NCBI RefSeq assembly: GCF_000143415.4 | Contig: NW_003314271.1 | Span: 186,001-250,000, forward strand | Length of the DNA: 64,000 nt | Direction: 5' to 3' | Origin: Selaginella moellendorffii | Lineage: Eukaryota; Streptophyta; Lycopodiopsida; Selaginellales; Selaginellaceae | Shown here: piece by piece, positions 10,317-21,379 of the stretch | How the letters are laid out: the number at the start of each line of letters is the position of its first letter | Position numbering within the stretch: position 1 is the first letter of the stretch | Notes under the pieces: model-generated | What the model was told of the DNA's origin: nothing | Seen by the model: the letters and a program-made list of their open reading frames with translations, nothing else | The model's database searches: none | Program-made: the position numbers and the translations under genes

Positions 10317-11341
10317 ATGGTTTTCACTTTTTATCTTATAATGATTTACCATAGGATAACCACGAAGTGAAATTTAAACCCTCTATATGCCATGTGTCCC
10401 AAGGATAGTGGTGCAAAACTTGGGTTTCAGGGCCTTGGGCTATTGAATGAAGGAATAAAAAGTGAAGGAACTGAAGCATAGAGTGACTCTTAAGTGTCCT
10501 AAGTGTTCAGTTTAAAGAGCAAAGGGATAGAAACACGGAATGACATTAGAACAGTCCTAGAGTTTCCAATATGATCAGCATACAAAATGGAGTCTGACAC
10601 TATTTCAGCATACTGGTGGCCTAATGCAAGGATATAAGTATTCCACTAGCTAGCATGGAATGGAACTTGGGCTTAAATAACAAGAATAGGCACACAAATT
10701 GGAGCTAAACTATGCCTTATGTTAATTAGCCATACCCAATCTACCCACTATCTTTATTATACATTTGAATCTCACCCTTCTTGAGGAACACATGCTTTGT
10801 GCTTTCACCCTTAGTACCAAGAGTTAGTCCTTGGGACTAATTTGAAACTTATTAAATATAGAATGTTTCTAAATTATGAATTTGGACACGGGACAAACAC
10901 CATTGTGTTTAGGACAATTTCTACATTCCGTAGGTATGCCAAATAAACAAATCTAGACACTTTCCATAAATAGCATTTGGGACCGCAATGAGATTAACAC
11001 AAAGGGCATGATAGCAAAAGTGTTTGGCAGATATAGTAAATTATCATCTAGCCATATTGAGGGACTAGTCTTAATACGTTCTTGTCAAGAGTTCTTGTCA
11101 AGCTAGTGCAAGATAGAGCAAAAGAGAATTAACAAGCTGGGCCAAGTATATTTGGATAGACATTTAGGAATTTCTTCTTTATACTTGTTCGGCCAAGTAC
11201 AAATGCAAAGTTTAATTTACTAACACTTAAACAAGAGGGACTAATAAAGGGTCTAACAATACTAACCTCCTACTGTCGTGGTAGTAAAGAAAAAATATCC
11301 AAAAAGTCTAGTGGACAAATAACTTTCGATACCCAAATATA
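10317..11341 (-). mobile_element. Family A LTR of copy 4 (minus strand)
   Basis: It starts TGTAACGCATATGG next to a degraded primer-binding site. It is collinear with the reverse complement of the A1 LTR up to AACTTTCGATACCC. The last 15 bases or so of the LTR are missing where the B LTR abuts. The G-rich promoter-like module of other A LTRs is mostly lost here. Confidence 0.75.
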
Positions 11342-12798
11342 TGACTAAATTTTTCATTTTACTTTAGTCACTTAATCACATCTCTGCCCACTTGGAGGAG
11401 TCTCACTCACTACCTCCATAAGTCCTATTCTAAACTTAGGGCTTGCTAGCCCCAAAAATGACATTTATACCACTCAACCTTTACAGTTGGTCCAAGTGCT
11501 TTATGTGTCCAATCCCATGACCAACACTCAAAGGTACCACTAACATATTAGCCCGTTATACTAAAGCCATGCCCATTCACCTTTAGCACATAGTGATCCA
11601 ACACTACCTACATCACAATCTTGTCTTTCAAAGATTATGTCATTTGTCCATGAGTGATCATCTTAGATTCATTCCTTAGCATCTTTAAGATACCCATAAA
11701 CATAGGGAATAACCTTCCCTAATATCCTTTTTTCGGTCCCCACCAAATCTCTTTTTGTCTATAACTGTGTTTGCCAACATTGCCACTAAGTCAAGGTTTA
11801 CAGGCTCAACCACTAAATCCCACTATCCTCTGGGATTTCCTCACCATATGACCATATCCTTGGTCACTACACTAAAGGATTGCTCCTCTTTCTTTTCACA
11901 AATTGGGACTTTGGGACAACATTTTAGAACACCGGGGCCCTACGCAAGCCTTTTAAGTACTCTCCCCACCTTCTGCCTTTGGGTGCTCTAGCTATAGAGC
12001 TAGAGAGAGGTTTTATTGAGCCATGCCAGGTATCCAAGTAGATAGTGCCACCCATGCTTGGATTGGGAGCATCGATCATTTGATCTCCCGGGGAAACTAG
12101 AGCCGGCTCTTGAACACTTCACTAAGCTTCCCCGCTTGTCTGTCCGTATTTACTCTAGCTTTGGACTCATCAATGGATATACCATCACCCAGCACATAGG
12201 CATAGCACTTTTAGGTCACACTAGCCTTTTTTGGCCAAACTGGCTCCACTGGGGTCCAACCCCCACACTCTCCCTATTATACATTTGGAACACCCTATAG
12301 CCCCCCCCCCCCCCCCCGGGGAACGATCACTTTCACCCAACAGTCTATATTAGTATTTAGACTCAAACTCAAACTTGGACTCGATCTTGGTTTCAGTTTC
12401 GGACTTGGACTCGGTCTTGGTCTTGGTTCCATTTTGGACTCCATCTTAGGTCCATCTTAGACTTCATCTCGGACTCCATCTCAGGTCCATCTCGGACTTC
12501 ATCTTGAACTCCATCTTAGATTCATCTTGGATTCCATCTCAGACCCCATCTTGGGTCCATCTCAACACTTTCATATGTCATGTGTTAGTCCTCTTGTGTC
12601 TCTTTTCTAGAGACTCACTTATTGCTCGCTTTGTGCTCATTACTTGAGCACTTCATTGAGAGTTCCACTCCTGCTCTCGACTTTTCAAGTTGAAGCTTTT
12701 GGTCCAAATGTATTACTTTTGTTTGGCTTCCGTTTTGGCCACTACCATATGGCACCTTTTCAACTCCACTTTTGGGGTTCTAGGATTTGTATCTCACA
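11342..12798 (-). mobile_element. Family B LTR, nearly complete, minus strand
   Basis: Reverse complement of the B LTRs at 57990-59793 and 60310-62093. It starts in ACTAAATTTTTC (the B end is GAAAAATTAGTCGCTTACA), includes a run of about 17 C at 12301-12317 and a shortened dodecamer array at 12360-12560, and ends TCTCACA at 12798. The outermost few bases at the left are missing. With no interior on either side it is a solo or truncated LTR. The ORFs at 11755-12300 are LTR sequence and not genes. Confidence 0.8.
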
Positions 12799-13075
12799 CT
12801 GAAGTCAAATTTGCAACATAAAAACAGCTCAATCTCCAAATAAAGCTCTCTCTATTACACTTCTTGCTATTAGGGAAATCCTTGTTAGTTTCTTTTCCTC
12901 AGTTTAGTAATATGCTTAAACTAAGTGGGTAGTCTTAGTTAACCTAAATTTGTGCATATAAGCATTACCAGGGTGCATGCTATTGATGCCATATAGACAA
13001 TTTAGGGCCACACCATCCATATGCAATTAAGCTGGCTAGAACCTAAATCCACAAATAGCTATATTTGCCCTTTCA
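12799..13075. other. Unassigned AT-rich sequence
   Basis: No ORF, repeat or RNA gene could be recognised between the B LTR and the duplicated flank of the dioxygenase gene. Confidence 0.4.
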
Positions 13076-14050
13076 CAGAGTGTATGTAGGGTAACAAATG
13101 GTTGCAGATACTCAGGCAAACATGCCCTCATAATGCATCCAGCATAAGTTGCATTCAAAACTTCAATGATTTATGGAGTTTTATAATTCACATCACATAT
13201 CACATTTTGTTACATTCTTCATAATTGTAAGAGCCTTGCTAAGAGTAACATTTTGGTTTTCTTATATGGTCCTAACTTGCCCTTTAGGACCACAAAGTAA
13301 AAACAACTAGCTTGATAACAACCACTTAGCCTCCAAACATGCCATATCCCTAGCCAATGGTTGAGGGATGATAAGATAAGTGGAAGGGGGCACATATGCA
13401 CAAATTCATGTAGCTAAATTAAGTGTCCTGGCTAGCTATGCCTCTAGACGGCCCTTTAGGAGACAATATAATGTTATGGAATTCCTTATGATGGGGATGT
13501 CTTCCAGAAATTTAGGTTATGGGCTAAGAAGAGCAGTCTTCTAGCCAAATTGGAGGTCATCTTAATTGAAGAAGCATTGGCTCCTAGAAGCTTGGTGGGG
13601 CTATTCTTTCTCCTCCCTAGAGGCAATGCTCTCAAATGATATTTTTACTGTTTTTGTTTCTTTAGCTAAATCCTAAAATTTTCTTCTATTATGAGTAAAT
13701 AACATGTTGCATATTGTGTATATATACTGTAAATAAAACTGAAAACTTTAGATAAGTAATATACCATGACAGGAATATCTATTATAAAATTTAAGAAAAT
13801 TGTATTAGCACATAACATAGACCTCCAAATAAATATGAAGAATCATATAAGTCCATCTTTCCAACTAAGCTTCCAATTCACAAAACAATGCTATTTCCAA
13901 TTTATGTGAATGACATATAAAAGAATCCTCAAATAATCACTAGAAACTGTGGTGAGGGGAGGTGAAGACTTCCAAGGAGATGAAAGAGCCTCTTTAGCTA
14001 CAATAAGGAGACCTTCTTGGTGAAGAGTGCTTTTATTTTAATGGTAATGG
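13076..14050. repeat. 3' flank of dioxygenase gene, duplicated at 36441-37265
   Basis: From GAGTGTATGTAGGG through GCCTTGCTAAGAGTAA, GAAGCATTGGCTCCTAGAAG and GACCTTCTTGGTGAAGAGTG, this stretch has a diverged collinear copy at 36441-37265. It lies downstream of the dioxygenase stop codon and has no coding frame of note. The copy marks an old segmental duplication of the gene neighbourhood. Confidence 0.75.
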
Positions 14051-14122
14051 TAACTCTTATGCACTTTCTGAACTTAAAAAGCTTAAAATCTCCATGATAA
14101 TTACTTCCATTTCAAAATCAAG

Positions 14123-15389
14123 TTAAGTCCTCAGAGTGTCCAAGAGCCACTGGCGATTAAGTCCCCCAGCTTGCAAAGCCATAATATAATCCTTATAAAA
14201 CATAGGCTTAAACACTGGAGAACCCTCCACCAATTTGCTCGCTGGGTGCACCAAACTCTCCCAATTGGGCCCCATTGATATTGGAATGGACATTCGATCT
14301 TCACTGCTATTAACCACAGCCCTGTGCTCAGCGCTCTTATACTTGTCATTGCTCAAAATCTGGAAGAGAATAAAAAGAAAACATTAACTTTGACCAGTCA
14401 GTCAATGCTAGTAAACGAGAAAGAGTAAACGCTGACCTGGATCTGGTCGCCCAGATTGACCACGAACGAGTAAGGTATGGGCTTCACGGAGTACCACTCG
14501 TTACCGTGCATCACCTGGAGACCCTCGACGTGATCTTGGAGCAGCAGCGTGATCGATCCGGGGTCCGAGTGTGGGCCGATTCCCAGCACCAGATCGGGCT
14601 CGGGGCAAGCAGGATAGAAGTTGAGAGCCATGATTTGCGAGCAGCCATTGAATGCCTTGTCAATGTAATCCTTTGGAAGATCCAAGCTCTCGGAGATGAG
14701 CTCCAGGAGGAACTTTGCAAGGTTGCGAACGCGAGTGGAGTAATCGGCAGTAACTTTCCTATAAGATGATCATATACCAGCGATGTTAAGAAAGGATGGC
14801 GAGAAGGTATTTATACCTGTAAGATGCTGGCTTTTCAGGCCAGAGATCTTGCATCTCGGCCAGTGGGAGGCAGCTATGGCGGAGGTAATCTCTCCAGCTA
14901 AAGACCTTGTCTTGTGCAACATTGAAGCTGGTTCCATACCTCATTCGGGATTCGGTGTCTGTGGAGAAGTAACGCATTTTCTCCTCGTTTGGGAGAGCGT
15001 GGAATTCGCGAGCCACCGATTGCATTTCATCCACCAAAGAATGGGGAACACCGTGATTGATCACCTGTATGGCGAAGATCACACAATTCTCGATCAATTC
15101 TAGACCCAGTGATGGAACAAAGAGATTTTGGGACATCCAACACCCAACAAGAACAATAGCACACCTGGAAGAAGCCCCATTTCATGCAAGCTTCACGGAT
15201 TTGCGGGACAAGCGCTGCTCGAGCCTCGCTCGAATTCAAGGCGGCGCCAAGATCCAAGACTGGGAAGCTTTCCTCGCGATGAACGACATTTGGGCGCTCC
15301 TCTTTGGATCGGATGTAAATGCCGGGCACCTTGTGAAGGCCCGAATCCAGCAGATGTTTCACACCTAAGTGGAGCGGAAGAATTTCCAT
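14123..15389 (-). CDS. 2-oxoglutarate/Fe(II)-dependent dioxygenase, four exons, 343 aa
   Basis: Exons on the minus strand are 15389-15165, 15064-14817, 14758-14437 and 14359-14123. All junctions are GT-AG and the frame is kept throughout (225+248+322+237 bp). The N-terminal DIOX_N domain includes FPVLDLG and WGFFQVINHG. The catalytic jelly-roll carries the iron ligands H221-x-D223 (GPHSDPGSITLLLQD) and H277 (AEHRAVVN), and the 2-oxoglutarate-binding R287-x-S289 (DRMSIP). Length and motifs fit the plant DOXC class (SRG1/DMR6/norcoclaurine-synthase-like), soluble enzymes that hydroxylate or desaturate small metabolites. The substrate cannot be read from sequence. Met at 15389 is chosen because MEILPLHLGVKHLLDSG is a normal family start and is repeated in a paralogous exon at 15807; an upstream in-frame ATG exists at 15458. 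This is the only intact host gene in the window. Confidence 0.92.
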
Positions 15390-15640
15390 TGTCTTCCTAT
15401 GGTAGCGTTTCGGCTTTAGGTAGCACTGGTCCTTATTATGAATACACATGTTGCGCAAGAGTGTTTTATAAATTAAAATATGTTACTTTAATGTGAACGT
15501 GGTATCACTGGCTTGTATTATTAATAAAATAGAGCTTAACATCAGAACTAGAATATGGCTAAATAACATGATGAATGCACGGAATTTTAAAGTCTTCTGC
15601 CAACCGCAAGTTTTATCTATAAGCTTAACTATACTTGCTA

Positions 15641-15650
15641 ATATATATAC
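15641..15650 (-). promoter_or_regulatory. Possible TATA element upstream of dioxygenase gene
   Basis: The minus strand reads GTATATATAT about 250 bp upstream of the chosen start codon, in an AT-rich stretch. It is the only TATA-like run between the gene and the divergent P450 relic. Distance and composition are suitable, but nothing else supports it. Confidence 0.25.
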
Positions 15651-15734
15651 TTTATTATGAAACATGTGAAGTTTATTTTTTTAAAGAAACCGACATAATT
15701 GCTTTCTTAGATGTTTTTGGCATGCAAGCTGGTG

Positions 15735-15807
15735 ACATCCTTTTGAAATGGCCCGAATCCACCAGATTCTTCACACCCGAGTGGAGTGGAAGAACTTCGG
15801 TGGCCAT
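15735..15807 (-). pseudogene. First-exon remnant of a second dioxygenase gene
   Basis: The minus strand from ATG at 15807 encodes MATEVLPLHSGVKNLVDSGH, clearly paralogous to the start of the neighbouring dioxygenase (MEILPLHLGVKHLLDSGL). The nucleotide match covers GGCCCGAATCCA and the following 50 bases. After about 24 codons the similarity ends and the frame drifts. It is a leftover of a tandem duplicate whose remainder is gone, sitting about 420 bp upstream of the intact gene. Confidence 0.75.
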
Positions 15808-16249
15808 TGTTGAGCTCTTCGTAAAGATAAGAAGGTCAACTACCGCTCAGCGGTCCAGATGGCATCACGAATGGACGGACGTGATTGCTCTATTATATGC
15901 CACAGGCAATGTCGTCTTCCAGGGCGGAGGCGCCACCGTCGGCGCTCCAGCCGGCTGCCCTAGGAGGAAGAACGCGCTGGAGTCTGGCAGCTGCCAGCGG
16001 CGAATTGATCCGCTCGAGCAGCAAAGGGCATTGTGCTGCTGGAACTGGAGAGATCGGGTACCTTGATTCCGGAGAAGAGAATCCGCGCGGGTCGCTTCGG
16101 CAGCGCCATGCCGCGCTCTTCTGCTCAGCATTGCTGGGCGCTGGCGATGATCAGCGCAAGGAGAATTCCATGGCGGTGGCGGTCAGGAAGGGTTCTAGGG
16201 GGAGGAGGAAAGAGTCCTTATCAGCGAGGAAAAATTTTGGCCACTGCTC
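15808..16249. other. GC-rich stretch of unknown origin
   Basis: This part of the gene island is clearly richer in G and C than the surrounding retrotransposons, and it is open in several frames on both strands. I recognise no domain in any frame. It may hold a deleted amino-terminal part of the P450, but nothing in it matches P450 helices convincingly. Confidence 0.35.
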
Positions 16250-17213
16250 GACAGGCTCTAAAGTCGTGTAAATCAAATTACGCGCTCACGACCAAAGAGG
16301 TCCAAGAGGACGTTCATCGGATCATCGAGACTGGATTTTTCGCGTCTTGCATGCCTGTTGCCGAAGATACACGAGGCTGCTGGATGAGAGCTTCTCCGAT
16401 GATCATCTCCGCGACGTGATCCTCAACTTCGTCATCGCCAGGAGGGACACCACCGCCAGCACTCTCTCGTATTTCACCTACATGATAGCCTCCCATCCGG
16501 ATTGCGCCACCAAAATCTACCAGGAGCTCCACGAGTTTGAAGAATTCCAGCTCAGCGAGAATTCCCATCGCGCAAGTAGTTTCGAGGACAAGATCCAAGG
16601 ATTTACCCAGCTGCTAACATACGAATTGCTGGCTAAGCTCGTCTATCTCCACGCCGCGCTCATGGAAACTCTCAGGCCCTTCCCTGCCATACCTCTGGTG
16701 AATGAGAGAGAGAATCCCTTTGGATTCTCATTCAAAGCTTCTTGAACTAATGATTTTTCTTTCCAGAACTTCAAACTAGCTGTCACGGATGATGTTCTTC
16801 CATCGGGTGCTGTGGTGAAAAGAGGATCCACGGTTTCATACGTGCCGTATTGCATGGCCCGTGTTGAATCGATCTGGGGCTCCGATGCATCGCAGTTTCG
16901 TCCCGAGAGATGGCACAGAGATGGAGCCTGGGATTTCAGCGTCTCTCCATTCAAGTTCACGGCATTCCAGGTAATCTATCGATCAAACAAAGGACGAGAT
17001 GAGGAGCGAGCGAGCAACATTTCCTTTTTGCAGGCAGGGCCCCGCATTTGTTTTGGCAAAGACAGTGCCTTCTTGCAGATGAAGATCACAGCAGCACTCC
17101 TGTGCCGATTTTTCAAGTTTCAACTTGTTCCTGGGCAGATTCTGATGTACTGAGTCATGGCCACCATCTCCCTTGTGAATGGTGTCAAAGTCACCATCTC
17201 CAACTCCACTTGA
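16250..17213 (+). pseudogene. CYP704-like cytochrome P450 (CYP86 clan) pseudogene, C-terminal half
   Basis: Exon-like blocks lie at about 16270-16697, 16767-16970 and 17034-17213, with GT-AG introns of 69 and 63 bp between them. They encode FSDDHLRDVILNFVIARRDT (I-helix; ARRDTT where AGRDTT is usual), METLRPFPAIPL (K-helix ExxR), SYVPYCMARVESIWGSDA, FRPERW, and the heme loop AGPRICFGKDSAFLQMKI around the cysteine ligand. CYP704 enzymes hydroxylate fatty acids in spore and pollen wall or cutin pathways. The amino-terminal half including the membrane anchor is missing, the frame is broken near 16370, and a TGA at 17151 precedes the natural end at 17213. A functional protein is not expected. Confidence 0.8.
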
Positions 17214-17507
17214 GAATAAGAGAATTGGAATTTTTTTGGTCCTTATATAGAATAAGCAAAAAAATGTCCATCTTCTCTGTACCATGTTTGAGCTCATAAG
17301 ATCAATTGAAAGTTAGTACTTTGTTTGTTAGTTCTTTTCCAGAATGGCTAGAAGGGTAACTCAAAGTCTAGCAAGAATGCAATGGTCAGGTGGTTTCATG
17401 TCAAGTAGAAGTCTACTACTTTTGCTATTTGTGAATATGTGATTGCACATGAGTGGATTTTTTATTTACAAATGTGTAGATATGTTATTTTGTTTTCAAA
17501 TGCACAC
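17214..17507. other. 3' flank of P450 relic, no feature seen
   Basis: AT-rich sequence between the P450 end and the LTR of the Gypsy element. Nothing recognisable was found. ACAC immediately before 17508 is the probable target duplication of that element. Confidence 0.4.
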
Positions 17508-17683
17508 TGTGAGTGTTTGGAATATGAAAAGGGAATATAGAAAATGTGCATATCAATTAGCCCAAAAACCCTACCTTATATATAGGAGCGAGTGGTCCGG
17601 ATTAAAACTAATTTAACAACTATCAAAATCCTATTATGCTAATATTAGTATACGGCATCATAACTATACACTTGGCCCTCACA
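17508..17683 (-). repeat. 3' LTR of element 2 (176 bp)
   Basis: Runs from TGTGAGTGTTTGG to GGCCCTCACA on the plus strand and matches 29738-29907 throughout, with substitutions and small indels. It contains CCTTATATATAGGAG near 17574-17588, a TATA-like run in the U3/R region. Confidence 0.88.
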
Positions 17684-17689
17684 TCATTC

Positions 17690-20600
17690 CTTCCTCTTGG
17701 AATAATGGAAGACCATTAGGGTTCTCTTGTAGAGGGGCCGGGATTTAGAGGAACATTAGAAAGAGGCATTGGCAGATCTGTAGGTGGGATTAATCGCTCA
17801 TGATCCCTTTGTATAAAGTGTTTCAATTGCTAAACATGCACAATCTATAGAGGATCGGTTTGTTGGACGTCATGTCAAACCTTATAAACCTGTGGTCCAA
17901 CTTACCGCAACACCTGATACAGTCCTTTCTACTGAGCAAGGAGCCCCTTAGATAAACCACATACCGTCAAATGGGGAAAATGGACTAACACCAAGTCATC
18001 CACTTTATACTTCTTAGGTGAATGATGATGGGAGTTGTTGTAGCGCATGTGATCATGGGATGAGATTTGGATATACTGTCACTGTGAATCCTTGGAACTT
18101 TGGGGGATAAATGGGGATAAAATAGCCACTAAGGGCTCTCTCATCAAGCAATTGCCCCTTTTCCAGTTGGCTTAAGAGGAGAGAGATAAAGTGTGCTACA
18201 GTTGTAATGCTGTTATTATCGCACTTGTATGCGACCTAAGTGTTCGGTAGACTCTGCTTGGACAAGTGGAAGAATGATTGTCAAATACTGATCCCACGAC
18301 TTAGCATCAACAACTCATGGCAATTGCGAAAGTAAACCCAGCTTCGTTAGTAATATTGGATCATAACCATATAGAAATTTATATGATGAAGCACCAATAG
18401 AACTTTGCACCCCTGTGATATATGCATACTGAAGAGATAGCAAATAACCATCCCAATCCGAATGCTGAAAGTTCACATACTTCGTGATTATCCTTTTGAA
18501 CATCCGAATGAGCCATTCCATTAGACTATTTGATTGTGGATGATAAACACTCGTGAAAGTGTGGCATATCCCCCAACCAAGACATCAAAACATGAAATGC
18601 CTTAGCCATAAATGCGGGACCATTATCCAAACGAATCCGCTCTGGACAAGAATGCTGGAACACCACTCGATTAAGGAGGAAGTATCCAATAGCAATTGCG
18701 AAGGTGCTAACAAAAACACAAACTTCCACCCAACGAGTTAAATAGTCAGAAGCAATAATAACAAATTCATTGCTAGCAGTCGACCATGGAAAAGATCCCA
18801 TAAGATCAAATGCTGCCAACTCAAACAAACAGAAAATTGCAATTGACTATAACTGTCCTTCCACAGCATGAGAAGGAGTATTATGAGCTTGGCACCAAAC
18901 ACTGATACGCACATACTGGATAATGTCACGTCGCATCTTTAGCCAATAGAAAGACCTGCGCAGCTTCTGGGTCACATGATGATGTCCCATATGCCCACCT
19001 AGAATAGGAGAATCATAGTAGGCATGGAGAAACCGCGGAATAAAGACAGAAGGCACCACCAGCCGTAAATGATTATCAGGATCCATCCCCACAAAATAAA
19101 GAAGACCGTCTTCAAGGCGATATTGAGAATGTAAATGCCGGAAAGGCAAATCATCAATAAGTGATGTAATATTCTCAAACCCATCTCAAAGCCTTTGAAT
19201 CCATGGCTTAATCTTTTGAGCTTTGTAAACCTCATCAAGAGAAGGTAGATCTTGCTTTGCGCCTTGTGGACACTAAACATCAAATACAACAACTACCAAT
19301 GGCATAAAATCTTCATCTAGAAAATCCATAGATGTTAGAACAACAAACTCATCAAAAACATGAGAAGAGAGTGGAGAAGGAAGAGGAGCTTGAAAAAGGG
19401 CATCAACATTAGCCATAAAACTCCTTGGGTAATGAACAACGTCAAAATTATATATTTGAAGCTTCAAAGCCCACTGAGCAGTACAATCAACCAGGTTCTT
19501 TCGCTTCAATAATGAAGTAACAACAACATTGTTACTTTCAAGTAACGTCCAAGAACCATGTAGATATGCATGAAGTTTCTTGAAACCCTAGATTGCTACT
19601 AAACACTCCTTCTTTGTCATGGAGTAGTTCACCTTTGCTGGTTGTAATGTATGGATTATATATGCAATAGGATGGCACTGACTAGACACACTTGGGTTCT
19701 CTTGCATCAACACACCTTCAAGACCAATATCAGAAGCATCCACATGCAAAATAAAAGGTTGAGTGTAATCAGGATATGCCAAACCAGAGGAGTTATCAAT
19801 AGCTCTTTGAGATCCACAAATGCCCACTCACAATCTGGAGACCAGATGAAAGATGATGTTGATAACTTCAGCAATGCTCGCAACGGTGTAGTGCGATCAA
19901 AAAGATGATCCACAAAATGACCAAGATACTACACCTTGTCCAAGAAGTGTTGCACATCATTCACACACTTTGGAATAGAGAACTTTAGAACAGCCATAAG
20001 TTTGTCAAGATCAACCTGCAAACCCTCACAAGAAATACAGTATCTAAGATAAATTCTATCTTTGGACCCAAATACGCACTTCGACTGCTTCAACTTTAAA
20101 CCAACGTCCCATAGTCAATCCAACACTTTACAAATATCATGAATGTGCTCTTCCCACGTCCCCTCTGAGTGGATCAAGACATCATCAATGAAGTCAGTAG
20201 TCACTTCCGACATATCATAAAGAACTTCGTCCATCATCCGCTGGAAAGTTGTTAGAGCATTGTTCAAACCAAACGGCATCACCAAAAACTCATACAAACC
20301 AAATGGTGTATAAAAAAAGGTCTTAGGAATATCTTCTGCAGCCATAGTAACTTGCCGGTAGCCAGAAGCAAAACCTAGCTTGGCGAACTAACGACTTCAC
20401 CCCAGACGATCCAAGAGATCAGTAGTGTGAGGAAAAGGGTACACATCCGGGATTGTCACTTTATTTAATGCATGATAGTCGATGTAGAAATGAATACTCC
20501 CATCAGGCGTCATCACAAGATGAGGTTCACATGCTCAAGGACTCTGCAACTTCAGAATAACACCCTTCTCTAACATCTCCTTGACGTTTGCATGTAAAAT

Positions 20601-21379
20601 CTTGATTTCTTTGGGTGACCGATGATGAACAGGAACATTGATTGGATGAGCATCCCTAGTTAGAATCAGATAACATGTGGCAATCTTGGCCCTAGACGAT
20701 AGGTCAAATTCAAAGAGATCAAAATACTCCTTCATGAGTCAGTTAACCGCTACAACACAAAGATTGTCGAAGGGATCAAAAAAGGGAAGAGCAGAATAAG
20801 ACGGAAACATAAGAGGAAATAGTGGGGGAACAAAAGTAATGAAGGTAGAGGTAGAAATAGAGGGACGAAGGGGTATGGAAGTGAAAGGAATGGATGAAAT
20901 ATATAGAAGTATAAGACAAGGGGGAGAAGCCTCAAAGTCACACTTGGCATGATTGCGTTGCAACCAATCCATACCAAGGATGAAGTCAAAAGCTTGACTT
21001 GGCACCACCCACAATGACTGCAACTCAAGCTTAAGATCGCCCACATGCACAACCAGGTTCGCCTCATCCCATCTACACTTGCATTGTGTGGCAGAACCAA
21101 TTTTCATTCTTTATGGCAACAGTTGTACACATGCATGTGCATGGCAATGGCAACAAGTTGAGTAATAAAAGATAAACTTGAACATATATCAACCAACACG
21201 GAGAGAATAATATTAGACCTCTTGTTATAAAACAAGCTTGGAAAGTAAAAACTGGATGAACCGGTGCCGAGTGAACCCCTTGATGATACTCCCGAAAGAA
21301 AGATGGAGGGGTCACTGACTTATTTGTGCAAGATCCCTCCATTACTCACGTGACTCCTCATTTCCCAGATGCATCTAAG
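17690..21379 (-). pseudogene. Gypsy pol (protease, RT, RNase H, integrase), inactivated
   Basis: In minus-strand order: a protease tail with FDFILGMDWLQRNHAKCDF (about 20950), RT with VMPFGLNNALTTFQRMMDEV and the active-site block FIDDVLIHS (about 20175-20200), RNase H with FILHVDASDIGLEGVL (19760), an integrase zinc-binding region ending in WCQAHN (18900; the paired cysteine is not kept), and the integrase core with ASDYLTRWVEV and RLDNGPAFMAKAFH (18600-18760). A basic tail with YKVDDLVLVHFP follows. No chromodomain is seen. Stops occur in nearly every domain, and an E solo LTR sits in the integrase tail. Confidence 0.85.
18039..18200 (+). mobile_element. Family E solo LTR (162 bp), TSD GTTGT
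   Basis: It runs from TGTAGCGCATG to GTGTGCTACA and is the reverse complement of the E LTR at 5691-5852, with exactly the same length. GTTGT at 18034-18038 and 18201-18205 is a perfect target duplication. It interrupts the integrase tail of element 2. Confidence 0.92.

Noticed and set aside
11755-12300. Plus-strand ORFs around 80 codons
   Set aside because: They recur at 38671-38901 and, reversed, at 53310-53540 and 59138-59368 because they belong to B LTRs.
14506-15496. Plus-strand ORFs of 87-122 codons opposite the dioxygenase gene
   Set aside because: They are the complement of well-supported exons with motifs and splice sites on the minus strand.
15808-16249. Separate gene in the GC-rich stretch
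   Set aside because: Several frames are open because of base composition; no domain, no consistent splice structure and no recognisable start were found.
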